This document shows, piece after piece, positions 1 to 11,396 of a DNA stretch of 64,000 bases; the stretch's first letter is position 1; each line of letters opens with the position of its first letter. The stretch is taken from the NCBI GenBank assembly GCA_022559845.1, contig CM040121.1, positions 569,272,140 through 569,336,139 on the forward strand, given 5' to 3'. The position numbers were made by a program, and so were the translations under genes. The notes beneath the pieces were generated by a model. That model searched no databases. It worked only from the letters and a program-made list of their open reading frames with translations, and was not told where the DNA came from. Origin of the DNA: Amorphophallus konjac. Taxonomy: Eukaryota; Streptophyta; Magnoliopsida; Alismatales; Araceae.

Positions 1-1302
1 TTTAAAAATTCAATTGAATTGTCTGATTCCATCTATTTATGGCCAATTCTGGCCCATTCTGGACAATTCATATTTAGTTTTATAAGTTTGGGTCTGGTTT
101 ACCCCCAACCATAGATGAGAAGGTAATTTTCCATGAATTTTGGGAATGGGGTCATATATATATAAAACAATTTGCCATGAAGACCATGCACTCTCTGTAG
201 AAGTGGGAAGCTTCCTCCCAAGGGTGTCACTAAAATGTGAAAACAGGTTTCTAAACAGAAAAATACTAAGAATAGAAATAGGTCAAGATTTGCAGACTCG
301 ACAAGTCATTTATACGGACTCAGGCCATGAAATAGGTTACCTTGCAAATGTCCCCCTAAATTATGAAAATTTCCCACTTGGCTAACAGAGAAATTAATGC
401 CATTGACAACAAATTCTAAAACTTTTTTGGTAACCTAATATCACACTAGGCAGATTATAGGTTTACTACTCCTTTCCATATATATGCACAATTAGATGCT
501 CGTAGGGTGTTTGGGAACAATTGTTTTAAAAATATTCTTTCTATCTAAAAAATTATATTGTATCAATTTTTAACTTAAATTTTAAAATTGATAAAAATTG
601 ACACTTTTTATTTGACAAGAGTGTCATGATTTTTTTAATATATGTAGACATATTTGGCACACAAAAATACACATATTCACAGAGGGAAGGGAGGAGGGAG
701 AGGCCGGCGGGTGGGCGAGCGGGCGGATGCAGGGAGAGGGAAGGGAGGCTGCGCCGTCTGCGGGGGAGGGGAGGGGAGCCGGCCGCGGGGGAGGGGGGGT
801 GCCGGGGAGGGGAGCTATAGGGGGGAGGGGGGCCGGGCGGCAGGGGAGAGGGAGAACGGCCACGGGGAGGGGCGGGCCAGGGCCGCCGGGGTGGGGAGGG
901 GGGCCGTCGGGGAGGGGATTCGCTGGGGGGGGCAGCCGCAGGGGAGGGGGGCCGGGGCCGCCGTGGAGGGAGGGGGGAGGGGACGTCGGCTGAGGGGGAG
1001 GGGAGGGAGGGGGAGGGAGAACGGCCAGGGGGAAGGGGAGGGGATGCACTGGGGAGGGAGAACGAGAGACGAGCGATCTCAAAAAAAATTGGTAGAGAAT
1101 TATTATTTTTAGAAATAGATTATAATAGGATGAAATTCTCTTCCTAAAATTTAGGAGAGAAACATCAAACGAGGTTAGATGGGTCTACCTCTCTCATTTT
1201 TAAATTTGAGAGATAAAAGAAGAAAAAATAGCAACCAAATTTGACCGTAATAGCAGACCCAATAATCTTAGGTTCAGGTATGTTTGCCAATCCAACAATA
1301 AC
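1..1302. other. AT-rich flank, no recognisable gene
   Basis: This sequence lies left of the first retrotransposon and ends in its target duplication ATAAC. A short open frame from the ATG at 146 to 385 (+) could encode about 80 residues, but it resembles no family I know and has no supporting context. The interval also holds the purine-rich tract listed separately. I see no gene. Confidence 0.5.
680..1075 (+). repeat. Purine-rich G-run low-complexity tract
   Basis: About 400 bases are composed almost only of G and A with interspersed C, made of irregular [13 protein letters not shown] repeats. The plus strand has dozens of runs of three or more G, so quadruplex formation is plausible. Open frames on both strands (proline-rich or glycine/arginine-rich) are products of composition and are not called as genes. 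Confidence 0.8.
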
Positions 1303-3394
1303 TGATGCGGGACGAGATCACGGACACGACTCGAATGAGGAATGTAGTCCTCGGACTCTAGGTGGACCCGTGATTGTCCCTTAACGAGGAAAGCGTCGGA
1401 CGTGCGCGGTTGAGAAACCGGCAATGAGATAGGGTGATCGGCTCTCTCGTGTGCCCAGATCGGGTCACGGGACGGTCTCGCACTCTCTCGCAGCAGCGGT
1501 AATGAACAGATAAAGCGAGCTAGATATCCCTACACATGCTCTCTAGCAGCGACATAAATAAATATATATGAAGTAAGCAAAATGTCAAGTAAGGGAGCGA
1601 ATGCGATACCTCCACGTGCTCGGCGTGGGGAAGACGGACCCGGCCGAAACTCGTACTTCCGGGATAAATATTACACAATGATGACAGTAATGAAATATCG
1701 CCCACTCCACGCAGGGAGGTAAAGGGCTACACAACTGGGCCCGGGAGGACCGAATTCGGGTTGACGGGCGGCTTCTCGCGTCTCTTCGGCAGCACCCGAA
1801 CTTGTGGCTGTGGGGCCCACGCACTGTCCGGAGGGGCCGTGTGGGGCCCGGTGGTACCGCTGTGGTGGGGACACTTGGGGAAGCGTTCCCTGGGCTGGCG
1901 GTATGCTGGTTCGCCGGCCGGAGGCCGGGCGGCTCCGTTCGGCACCGGTTGGAATAACCGGCCACGGATCTGCCGGTTCTGTTTTCTGGCGTGCGCTCCG
2001 GCGAGAACAGACACTGCGATCAGCCCCTAAGTCGGGTTGACACGAAACTGGCGCCGTTGGAAAGCTAACTTCAAACACTTCAATCTAGGTCTGGAGATCG
2101 GACCTGGATCTGCACAGATCTTGGCTTGAGTGAATTTACAAGTTCCTGTTGTACAATGCCCGAGCTCTCAGATCTGCAGGGAACTTGTCTGAGAACTACC
2201 ATTGACCGTCTAGTAAACTTCCGACTCAGCTCTGGAGCTCTTCATCAATGTTGTAGGAAATTGAACCACGAAAATGGGCATATTTTTGGATCTGGATTTG
2301 GTGGAGGTTACGAATTGATATGATTTGTTTACGGGAAGGTGGTCGGATCTAGAATCTGGCTGACAGTATTGTAGCTGAAGAAGGACACGATTTTTGAAAA
2401 ATGGATAGAAGGATGATCAAAAATTAAGAAAATTCATGGAGTGAGAGGTTGATGGACAGAACTCCCAGTAAAATTGGGAGGTTTGGAAAAATCAAAATGG
2501 TGGTCGGAGATAGGAAACTCAGAGCTACTGTCACTGTAGACAGAGACAAGACAGATCTGGGAGTGAAAGATGAACGAAAATGGAAAATTACTAAATGAAG
2601 GAGTTTAGACGTGAAAATTTAGGTGGAGGTTGGGATTCAAGGTAAGAACACACCCTCAAAATTTAAGCTTGAGATATTCACGTGGTGGAGAGCAGGAATT
2701 CGTGGATTACACCTCTGGCAGGACATAACCTTGAAGATGGCTCCGCGGTGGCTCGAAGGCGGCACGAATGGCGGCGGCGGCACAGATGATCACCGGAGAT
2801 AGAGGGGAGGGGATTGAAGATAGAACCACTCTAGAATTTGAGGTTGGAGGAGATGAACACCAGGTGAAGGGAGAGGGGCTCAAGAATCACTCTTGAATTT
2901 CAACAATTTTCTCTTCATTAATGCTAACAAATGGAAAATACAACCTTTTATATGCTATGTATATAATCAATTGTAGACCCTTGGATCTACGGATGGGAGA
3001 TGGAGGGCTGGGATTAAGTGTGAATGACACACACAAAAATAAAATAATCCTAGTGGAAGGGGGCGCCCCCTTGACCAAGGGGTAGGTTGGTGGCCAACCT
3101 TTGAAATTTTGACCCCTTTGTCTCCCATGTGGACAATTGACATTCAACCCTTCTAGATGGCCACCTAGGATGGTTGACCAGCCCCAAATGGATGACATGG
3201 ACCAATGGGAAAGGCTGAGGGTCCCCTAGCTGGACCTACTACACAATTGCATAAAAACACACACAATACATGGGAATGACTCCTTGGCTTATAAAGCCTT
3301 ACATTTGCGTACATACTTTCCCAAGGATATAAACACAAACTAAAAGGACATAAATGTAAAAGAAAAAGTACAGGCTCGGCGTCGATTCTCATCA
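1303..3394 (-). repeat. 3' LTR of gag-only gypsy element
   Basis: This 2092-base copy matches 5773-7871 closely along its whole length, with scattered substitutions and small indels. On the minus strand it starts TGATGAGAATC and ends CCGCATCA. It contains the 12-base palindrome GGGGGCGCCCCC near 3060 and a nearby inverted repeat around GGTTGG...CCAACC; both are also in the partner LTR. Open frames in it are not supported as genes. Confidence 0.9.
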
Positions 3395-3403
3395 GCTCTC
3401 CCC
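3395..3403 (-). promoter_or_regulatory. Polypurine tract
   Basis: On the minus strand the purine run GGGGAGAG lies directly upstream of the 3' LTR, where the primer for plus-strand DNA synthesis is expected. The position fits; the tract is short. Confidence 0.6.
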
Positions 3404-3870
3404 GGGTGGGAGGAACTCGACCCCATCGAGTAGGGGTATGGATGCTCGAGTACTCCAGCGGATCCGTCAGCGTGCCACGTACGCGGGTACGCTCCACTCC
3501 AAGTGACCGTCACCTGCTCATTTCATATATACTCGATATGCACGAACTGCTATGGGCTAAAGGTGGACACTCCGAGTGGGGCACTCTCAAAAGGGAAGGA
3601 AGCGGCTCGAGGACTCACTAAGAATCACCGCTGAGTCCCTGTAGGTGACTGATCCGGGTTTAGATGTAGAACCGATCCCATACTCATCGAATGAATCCAC
3701 TCGCCTCTTACTCATAAGAGAACGACAATGAGCTTGCACAAGACACATGCAGACTCTCAAACTACACACAAACAATCGACTCAAAACACACCACACAAAC
3801 AAACCACACAAGAAAAAAAAATACACTGACTCATGCACGACTCTAGACTAAGTTGGTGACATCAGGCCCA

Positions 3871-5445
3871 CTAGGTGGCGGCATCCTGGGCGGCCGGAGA
3901 GCCGTCCAACTCTTCCCCCCCCAAGGCATAGTACTCATCGGCTAGTGCCTCATCGGCCACGTAATTGACATACTCAAGCTCGGGAGGTACGGATTCTCCA
4001 ACACCTAGGGCTAGGGTGGTGCGAGCGGGACACTCGCTGGCAATGTGGCCAAACCCGTGAAAGTGTAAACACTGCACTCTCGACCGACTACTCTCTCCTA
4101 TAAAAGGGGCCTTACCCTTATCATCCCGTCGGGTAGGGGGTGTAGGCAGCAATGGGGGAGATGTAGGTGCCTTGGACAATAGTGGAGGGGGTGCCGGTGC
4201 CAGAGGACGGGCTATAGGAGCCGGGGGACGGGCAACGGGTGCCGGTGGTTGGGATGGAAATAGATCCGCGGGTGGAGGAGGGCGAGGCCGTGGAGCGAAG
4301 TGCTCCTGACGGGTGGACTCCTGAGGTCGAGCCATGGGAGGCCGTTGATGTGGGCCTATAGAGTGACGGGGCTCGGTACTACGGAGAGGGGTGGGGCCCA
4401 ACCGATGGTTAGACTCAAACTCTCCCTCAAATTGCTCCAACTCGAGAGCAACCTGGTATGCCTCTTCCAACGTCTTGGCATTGCGGCGGAAAAGCTCATA
4501 CTGATAGTGTGGCCGCAACCCACGTCGAAAGCGGGAAACGGGCATGGTACTCTCCTCCGTGACACCACATCGTAGAAAGTACTCATCAAATTCAGCGATG
4601 TATTCGGAGACGGACCGGTCTCCCTGGCTAAGACTTTGCCATCTATCGATGAGTCGCTGGCGGTATGTGGGAGGAAGGTACTTTTGCCGAAGCTTATTCT
4701 TCATCTCAGCCCATGTGTCAATCGGGGGTTCTAGCCGCTGAAGTAGCAGGCTCTCTACATTCTTCCAATAGGTTTGCGCCTATCCCATGAGCTTCATGGT
4801 GGCGAATCGGACCCTTCGGCGCTCCGACATATCATACCATTCAAAGTAACGGTCCATGCCGAACTCCCAATCTAGGTAGACTTTCGGATCCAAAGACCCG
4901 TAAAAAGTGGGAGGGTCCGCTCGCACGGTCTTAAGGACCCTATCATCCTCATCTCTTTGTGGCTGAAAGCCATGACGGCGCTGACCATGCCCCTCATAGG
5001 CATTATCGGACCCATAGTCCTCGAGACCAAGGTCACGGGGTGGTAAGTCGGGAACCCGAGGAGGGGCGGGTGGCTGAGGAGCATGGGCGGGCGGGTCCTG
5101 GGCCACAATGGCAGGCAGGGCCTGAGCTATAGGATTGGCTTGGCCTTGGGCGGCAGCCTGGGCAGGTGGGGGTGGGTCTTGGACCACTCTAGGAGGGTCT
5201 CCGTGGGACATCCCTTCCAACCGTCCGACCAGGCCTTGGACGGATGTCTCCATGCATTCCTCCATAGCTCGTAGGCGACCATCCATGGTTTCGGTGAAGG
5301 TCCGAAAGGTGGCTTCGGACCGGTCCATCCGAGCCATAATGGCCAACATTGCCTCCTGTAAGGAGTGGAAGTCTCCCGAGACGGCATCGCGAGGGTTAGC
5401 CATAGATGTGGGGCGATGGGTTTGGGTACCACGCCGAGTGGGCAT
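3871..5445 (-). pseudogene. gag: Gypsy gag polyprotein with one in-frame stop
   Basis: This is the capsid/nucleocapsid polyprotein of the gag-only element. From the ATG at 5445 one frame of 525 codons runs to the TAG at 3871, interrupted only by a TAG at 4780-4782 within the context MKLMG-stop-AQTYW. The related gag at 12520-13724 has Q there, so CAG has become TAG. The order is a proline/alanine-rich N-terminal part, the Retrotrans_gag core (YLDWEFGMDRYFEW, then YRQRLIDRWQSL and EYIAEFDEYFLRC), a proline-rich linker, and a nucleocapsid finger CLHFHGFGHIASEC. The second cysteine of that CCHC knuckle is phenylalanine. The gene is otherwise intact in length, which suggests recent activity in trans. 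No upstream ATG is needed, because the frame beyond 5445 uses no ATG. Confidence 0.88.
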
Positions 5446-5757
5446 GCAACGACACGGACTAGGAAACACCGACTAATGCAAACGCACACTAATATGATGC
5501 ACCTAGACGTAACCAAAACTCGGCACGTGGCGGAGTTACTCGATCCGAAGATCACTCGCGCAAGTGTGCGGCCTTCCCGATAGGCGTAGCCTAACGTTCG
5601 GACAACACCTTTTGATATACCGAGTAAAGGGATGTAAATGCAAAAAGACACTTTTTTTTTATTTTAAAACAATGATGGCCCTAAACACGACTTAGACAAT
5701 GACTAATGGCTAGACGTAAATGACACTTTCTTTTTTTGACACCCCAGACTCAAACTC

Positions 5758-5769
5758 GCTCTGATACCA
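5758..5769 (-). promoter_or_regulatory. Primer binding site, initiator tRNA-Met type
   Basis: On the minus strand TGGTATCAGAGC follows the 5' LTR after three bases. This is the classic plant retrotransposon primer site complementary to the 3' end of initiator tRNA-Met. It fixes the element orientation as minus. Confidence 0.93.
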
Positions 5770-5772
5770 AAT

Positions 5773-7871
5773 TGATGCGGGATGAGATCACGGACACGAC
5801 TCGAATGAGGAATGCAGTCCTCGGACTCTAGGTGGACCCGTGATTGTCCCTTAACGAGGGAAGCGTCGGACGTGCGCGGTTGAGAAACCGGCAATGAGCT
5901 AGGGTGATCGGCTCTCTCGTGTGCCCGGATCGGGTCACGGGACGGTCTCGCACTCTCTCGCAGCAGCGGTACTGAACAGATAAAGCGAGCTAGATATCCC
6001 TACACATGCTCTCTAGCAGCGTCATAAACAAATATATATGAAGTAAGCAAAATGCCAAGTAAGGGAGCGAATGCGATACCTCCACGCGCTCGGCGTGGGG
6101 AAGACGGACCCGGCCGAAACTCGTACTTCCGGGATAAATATTACACAATGATGACAATAATGAAATATCACCCACTCCACGCAGGGAGGTAAAGGGCTAC
6201 ACAACTGGGCCCAGGAGGACCGAATTCGGGTTGACGGGCGGCTTCTCGCGTCTCTTCGGCAGCACCCGAACTTGTGGCTGTGGGGCCCACGCACTGTCCG
6301 GAGGGGCCGTGTGGGGCCCGGTGGTACCGTTGTGGTGGGGACACTTGGGGAAGCGTTCCCTGTGCTGGCGGTATGCTGGTTCGCCGGCCGGAGGCTGGGC
6401 GGCTTCGTTCGGCACCAGTTGGAATAACCGGCCACGGATCTGCTGGTTCTGTTTTCTGGCGCGCGCTCCGGCGAGAACGGACACTGCGATCAGCCCCGCT
6501 GTCGGGTTGACACGAAACTGACGCCGTTGGAAAGCTAACTTTAAACACTTCAATCTAGGTCTAGAGATCAGACCTGGATCTGCACGGATCTGGGCTTGAG
6601 TGACTTTACAAGTTCCTGTTGTACAGTGCCTGAGCTCTCAGATCTGCAGGGAACTTGTCTGAGAACTGCCATTGACCGTCTAGTAAACTTCCGACTCAGC
6701 TCCGGGGCTCTTCATCAATGTTGTAGGAAATTGAACCAGGAAAATGGGCATATTTTTGGATCTGGATTTGGTGGAGGCTACAAATTGATATGATTTGTTT
6801 ACTGGAAGGTGGTCGGATCTAGAATCTGGCTGACAGTACTGTAGCTGAAGAAGGACACGATTTTTGAAAAATAGATTGAAGGCTGATCAAAAATTAAGAA
6901 AATTCATGGAAGGAGAGGTTGATGGACAGAACTCCCAGTAAAATTGGGAGGGTTTGGAAAAATCAAAATAGTGGTCGGAGATAGGAAACTCAGAGCTGCT
7001 GTCACTATAGACAGAGACAAGATAGATCTGGGAGTGAAAGATGAACGAAGATGAAAAATTACTAAATGAAGGATTTTGGACGTGAAAATTTAGGTGGAGG
7101 TGGGGATTCAAGGTAAGAACACACTCTCAAAATTTAAGCTTGAGATCTTCACGTGGTGGAGAGCAGGAATTCGTGGACTACACCTCTGTCCAGCAGGACA
7201 GAACCTTGAAGATGGCTCCGCGGCGGCTCGAAGGCGGCACGAACGGCGGCGGCGGCGGCACAGATGATCACCGGAGATAGAGGGGAGGGGATTGAAGATA
7301 GAACCACTCTAGAATTTGAGGTTGGAGGAGATGAAGACTAGGGGAAGGGAGAGGGGCTCAAGAATCACTCTTAAATTTCCAACAATTTTCTCTTCATTAA
7401 TGCTAACAAATGGAAAATATAACCTTTATATGCTATGTATCTAATCAATTGTAGACCATTGGATCTAGGGATGGGGGATGGAGGGCTGGGATTAAGTGTG
7501 AATAACACACAAAAAAATAAAATAATCCTAGTGGAAGGGGGCGCCCCCTTGACCAAGGGGTAGGTTGGTGGCCAACCTTTGAAATTTTGACCCCTTTGTC
7601 TCCCATGTGGACAATTGACATTCAACCCTTCTAGATGACCACCTAGGATGGTTGACCAGCCCCACATGGATGACATGGACCAATGGGAAAGGCTGAGGGC
7701 CCCCTCGCTGGACCTACTACACAATTGCACAAAAACTCACACAATCCATGGGAATGACTCCTTGACTTATAAAACCTTACATTTGCGTACATACTTTCCC
7801 AAGGATATAAACACAAACTAAAAGGACATAAATGTAAAAAAAAAGTACAGACTCGACGTCAATTCCCTTCA
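5773..7871 (-). repeat. 5' LTR of gag-only gypsy element
   Basis: This 2099-base partner of 1303-3394 starts TGAAGGGAATT on the minus strand and ends CCGCATCA next to the primer site. Divergence between the two copies is visible but low, so the insertion is not ancient. The promoter must lie here, but I cannot place a convincing TATA box. Confidence 0.9.
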
Positions 7872-7876
7872 ATGAC

Positions 7877-8858
7877 AGGCCAAGCATCCTTTGTTGAAAT
7901 CTTAATTAGTTAGGCCTATTTGAATCTGGGCAGAAAGCAAGTCCATTTGCTAACCATACGGGAGTCAAAGAACCTTTTTATAGGACTGTTTTAAGTCTAG
8001 CCTCAACTGAATAAAAAGCAGAGTTGGAACCTGACCCGCTATTCATCTGTATATCCAGTTACGTTATTAGTTTCTCTTGGTCCCTGTTACAGCATCTGGG
8101 TCAACTTATAACCTTGATATGGCTTTAAGCTTTAACGAATACTCCACAGCATCCGCTCACAAAAGGGTGCAACCATAAAAAGGTTAACAAAGCCCAATAT
8201 GCTAGCTAAGGTAGGCAAATGCACACCACTTCGATCAAGGAGAAATTTGAAAAGGGAAAACCTTATATAAAACAATATTCTTAAAGCAGAAATTCTAGTT
8301 CATAGATAAATAAAGAATTTATGATATTAAAATTTGAAAGATATAGTTATACAAAAATGATAATTAACGATGAATCAGAGACGAATTAGAGATAAAATTA
8401 ATCCGATGATAATTATAGAGAAAAAAGCGATTTTATCTCTATCATATTCAAATTTATGTATGCTGATTCAGCTGTCATATGTTAACACAGAATCCGAAAT
8501 AGGTTTCAAACAGTTGTAGTGTCCCACATGAAACAGAAAATACTTGCAAGTGTCATGGAAGCCGGGAGGATAAGCAGCTGAAGCTTGTAGATGGCGAGCA
8601 AAGCGAAGGAGGGACTCGAGCGAGTCGTGTGAGAAAGTAGAATTCCGAGAAGGAGGGTACGGTACGGGAGATATAAATAATAGGGTTGTTTGGGGTTGAT
8701 TTTGAAAGAGTCGTGATCTAAATGGAAACAGCAGATAAATCGGGAAAGCCAAGACGGGTAACACCGAGGAGACCGAGCAAAGCAGTGCGAGATTGAACCA
8801 ACCGGACGGGGATAAACAGATGCTTCTTGAACTGCGGATGAAGAATTAAAACTCGTGT
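7877..8858. other. Intervening sequence without a supported gene
   Basis: This is AT-rich to mixed sequence between two retrotransposons. On the minus strand 8468-8860 is pyrimidine-rich, like a plant leader or promoter, and holds a 98-residue open frame (8468-8764) of no recognisable family. I see no splice-supported gene. Confidence 0.4.
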
Positions 8859-8863
8859 CCTCT

Positions 8864-9307
8864 TGACGCGGCGGTGACGTAGAAATAGATCGACGGTAAT
8901 TTCGGGACGCGAACAGGACGGGAACGGATATGTTGTTATCTCGCGTAGCTCGGCCTCACGCCGGACGATCTCACACCGGGCGACACACTCAAAGCTCACA
9001 AATAGAGAAAAGAGGGAAGGAAAGCAAGAGGAGGGGAACTCTTCTCACGTAATACACTCACTTAATTCAATTCATCATATCAAAACATACACCCTTAGCC
9101 TTCCTTACATAAGAGGAGGCTATAACACTTACACCATTAAACTTTTCTAATTGCACATATGTCCTAGCCTAATAAAATAAAACCAACCCACCTAACTTTT
9201 GACTTGTGGGTTTTAATCAAATAAAATATACAAAATACACACATGTTATTTGACTAGTCGAATACACATAAAATACATAAAAATACGTGTATCACTCAAT
9301 ACACACA
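8864..9307 (-). repeat. 3' LTR of chromovirus-like element
   Basis: This is 444 bases, matching 15517-15960 with scattered substitutions. On the minus strand it starts TGTGTGTATTGAG and ends CCGCGTCA. No polypurine tract precedes it, because the interior was deleted up to its edge. Confidence 0.88.
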
Positions 9308-9418
9308 AATAGATGATGGCTCCACTCATCATGTCAAGCATGTCATCAAGACGAGGAATGAGAAATCTATACTTGACAGTAATCTTATTGATGGCGCGGC
9401 TGTCAACACACATCCGCC
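9308..9418 (-). pseudogene. pol: Reverse transcriptase fragment, continuation after the nested insertion
   Basis: The minus strand encodes [20 protein letters not shown] followed by [13 protein letters not shown], the first conserved blocks of gypsy reverse transcriptase. It joins the frame ending KKDGTW at 11397 once the 9419-11391 insertion and one copy of CCGCC are removed. It ends at the LTR boundary, before the catalytic YxDD block, so no active enzyme could be made. Confidence 0.88.
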
Positions 9419-9734
9419 TGTTGTGTAGTGGACATCGGATCTAGAGGGGAGGGGTGAATAGATCAGCCCCACTTTTCGTAATGTGGCCCTCTATATAGCT
9501 AGTTAAAATAAATTGCAGCGGAATATAAACTAGCTTCCAAGTGCGTTATGATTTGCTTAGTAAGATAAGCAAGATATATAACAATTCGATCCTAAGCATG
9601 CACCTAGAACGAATCAATCACACAAGCAAACCACACTAGACAGGATTTTAAGGTGGTTCGGACTGAATCCTCAGCCCTACGTCCATCCCTCACCAAAATC
9701 CGGTGAGGCTTCACTTGTGCAGCGCACAGAACCG

Positions 9735-9900
9735 CAAATCGGAAACCACCGATTGCCTTCCTACTCACCACCTGGTAGGGATGTCAACCGCAAATTGGAA
9801 CACCCTCCAATTGCCTTCCTACTAACCACCGGTAGGGATGACAACTGCAAATTGGAACACCCTCCAATTGCCTTCCTACTAACCACCGGTAGGGATGAAT
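9735..9900 (+). repeat. 58-bp tandem repeat in solo LTR
   Basis: Three copies of a unit containing TTGCCTTCCTACT and GGTAGGGATG start near 9753, 9811 and 9869. The period is 58 bases; the second and third copies are nearly identical and the first is more diverged. Confidence 0.85.
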
Positions 9901-10083
9901 CACACTTTCAATGTTTAAACAATAATGAAAATGAAACAAATGTGAATGAACTAAGACAAGAGATTGAGTTATGAGTGAAAATGAATTGGCCCTTGTATGA
10001 AATGTTGATCAGCAGCAAGGCTCCTCTTGGCTTCAACTCAATCTTCTTGATTCACCCTTGATTGGATGAATGTTCTTCACGGA

Positions 10084-10105
10084 GTACTGTTCACGTGAAC
10101 AGTAC
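10084..10105. repeat. 22-bp perfect palindrome centred on a G-box
   Basis: The core is TACTGTTCACGTGAACAGTA with a G and a C outside it, giving 22 palindromic bases centred on CACGTG. CACGTG is the G-box recognised by plant bZIP and bHLH factors. A second, near-identical palindrome lies at 10413-10434. Confidence 0.9.
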
Positions 10106-10412
10106 CTCTTCCTTCAATTCTTCTATCTTGATCTTCTCTTTGAATTTCTTTGAATGAATGAAGGAGATGATGAAGCTACCTTGAACCTTGATTACTTCTT
10201 TAGCTTCTAGGAGTTTGAATGCTTGAAATATCACCTTGAATGAGGTGGAAAGAACTTGAATGGATGAAGATGATTTCCTTTGAAGAACTTGAATCAAACC
10301 AGCTTCCTTGGATCACTTTGATAGCCTTGCTTTGATGTAATCTTCCTTGAGGTTTGCTGGCTTTGATTTGAGCTTGATTCCCCTTTGATTGGATGAAGAA
10401 CACCTTCACGAA

Positions 10413-10434
10413 CTACTGTTCACGTGAACAGTAG
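10413..10434. repeat. Second 22-bp perfect palindrome centred on a G-box
   Basis: It has the same 20-base core as at 10084, with outer bases C and G. Conservation of the dyad, with compensating outer bases, at two sites 329 bases apart suggests either duplication or selection for a binding site. Confidence 0.9.
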
Positions 10435-10678
10435 CTCGTCTCCAAGCTCTCTTGTAACCTCCCTTGCAGCCACCCTAGATCTCACAAGAGGTCCCTTGAA
10501 GCATTAGGGTTTCTAACCCTCTTACAAGAGTTTTATAGACCTTGAATGGTCTATGGACACCCCCTAGACCAGATCCACAATTTGTGGGGGATTAGGTGTC
10601 TTTAGGATTAAACAAATCAATGTTGAATGGCCCTTTTCGAAGTTGGAAACAAAGTCAACAATTGATGGCTCGGGGCTA

Positions 10679-10930
10679 GCGGTCGACCGGAATTCATGGG
10701 GCGGTCGACCGGAATCTGTAAAATCTCCAACTTGTCGGTTCTGGGAAAACCGGTCGACCGGAAAAGTAGGGGCGGTCGACCGAAATCTGTAATTCCTAGA
10801 GTGTTTCGTTTCTAGAAGAACCGGTCGACCGGAAAGGCAGGGGCGGTCGACCGAAACCTGTAAAACGTGGAATTCTTAGGCTCTGACAAATCTGGTCGAC
10901 CGGCCAAGGTGTGTAGGTCGACCGGAAACA
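10679..10930. repeat. Cluster of eight GGTCGACC palindromes
   Basis: GGTCGACC occurs eight times in 250 bases as four pairs, each pair within a diverged tandem unit of about 70 bases. Most extend to CGGTCGACCG. Between copies, AATCTGTAA-like sequence is conserved. Such element-specific palindrome clusters are known from Sirevirus LTRs, where they are taken as regulatory; here the role is inferred. Confidence 0.85.
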
Positions 10931-11059
10931 CCTATACCTGCAAAAATGAAGTGTTAGACCAATGAAACATGTTCATAAGTCAAGATGTTCATGTCCTCAT
11001 CAATTTCATGTATTTTGGGATTGAAATCAACATAGAATATGCTTTGAGCATTTCTAAAT

Positions 11060-11162
11060 TTTGTTCCGGGGGCTCCGCCCCCGGAAACCCCCGCAAGGGG
11101 CGCTGCCCCCTTGACCCCCGCGACCTGACCGCGCAGGTCGATCCGCGTGCGAGGGCGCAACA
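11060..11162 (+). repeat. GC-rich inverted-repeat box shared with another solo LTR
   Basis: The stretch starting GGGGGCTCCGCCCCCGG, followed by CCCCCGCAAGGGG and GACCTGACCGCGCAGGTC, forms several short dyads. Nearly the same sequence is at 57597-57715 in the solo LTR of the Tat element, although the surrounding LTRs are otherwise different. Confidence 0.85.
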
Positions 11163-11396
11163 TTCAGCGTTCACGTTCACCATTTCCACTTGATTCCTTG
11201 TCCATTCATTGGCGCACCTGTCATGAACAAAAACATCACGTATGTCAATCACATGAAGGTGAAAAATATCAATGACTAATAGTGTTTAGCCATTATCAAA
11301 ACCAAGAATACATTAGAACTCATATGACCATAGAATGATGTCGAATGACCCAAGTGACCATATGAACTCAAGTGACCATAGGGGCACAACACCGCC

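Larger units (their letters stand above)
1303..7871 (-). mobile_element. Complete non-autonomous gypsy-type LTR retrotransposon (gag only, TR-GAG-like)
   Basis: Two direct repeats of about 2.1 kb flank a 2.4-kb interior. Read on the minus strand, the order is 5' LTR, primer site, gag, polypurine tract, 3' LTR. The element ends in TG...CA. It is flanked by ATAAC (1298-1302) and ATGAC (7872-7876), a five-base target duplication with one mismatch. No protease, reverse transcriptase, RNase H or integrase is present, and there is no room for them. This is the layout of terminal-repeat retrotransposons with a gag domain, which depend on enzymes from autonomous relatives. The gag resembles that of the neighbouring chromovirus-like element at 8864-15960, so a chromovirus is the likely helper (inference). 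Confidence 0.88.
9419..11391 (+). mobile_element. Solo LTR (copia/Sirevirus-like) nested in reverse transcriptase
   Basis: This 1973-base insertion begins TGTTGTG and ends CACAACA, a perfect seven-base inverted terminus. It is flanked by the five-base duplication CCGCC (9414-9418 and 11392-11396). It has no coding capacity. Removing it restores a continuous RT reading frame. TGTTG...CAACA ends are common in copia elements. The palindrome clusters and a GC-rich box near one end recall Sirevirus LTRs. Orientation is assigned by the position of the shared GC box and is uncertain. Confidence 0.88.

Noticed and set aside
624..1112. Proline-rich and glycine/arginine-rich open frames on both strands
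   Set aside because: They are products of the G/A-rich low-complexity tract; overlapping frames are open on both strands and none has a family match.
1585..2078. Overlapping minus-strand frames of 95-135 residues in the LTR (and the copies at 6022-6553)
   Set aside because: They lie inside LTRs, overlap in several frames and differ between the two LTR copies without frame conservation.
5758..5769. tRNA-Met-like sequence considered as a tRNA gene
   Set aside because: Only the 12 bases complementary to the tRNA 3' end are present; it is a primer binding site.
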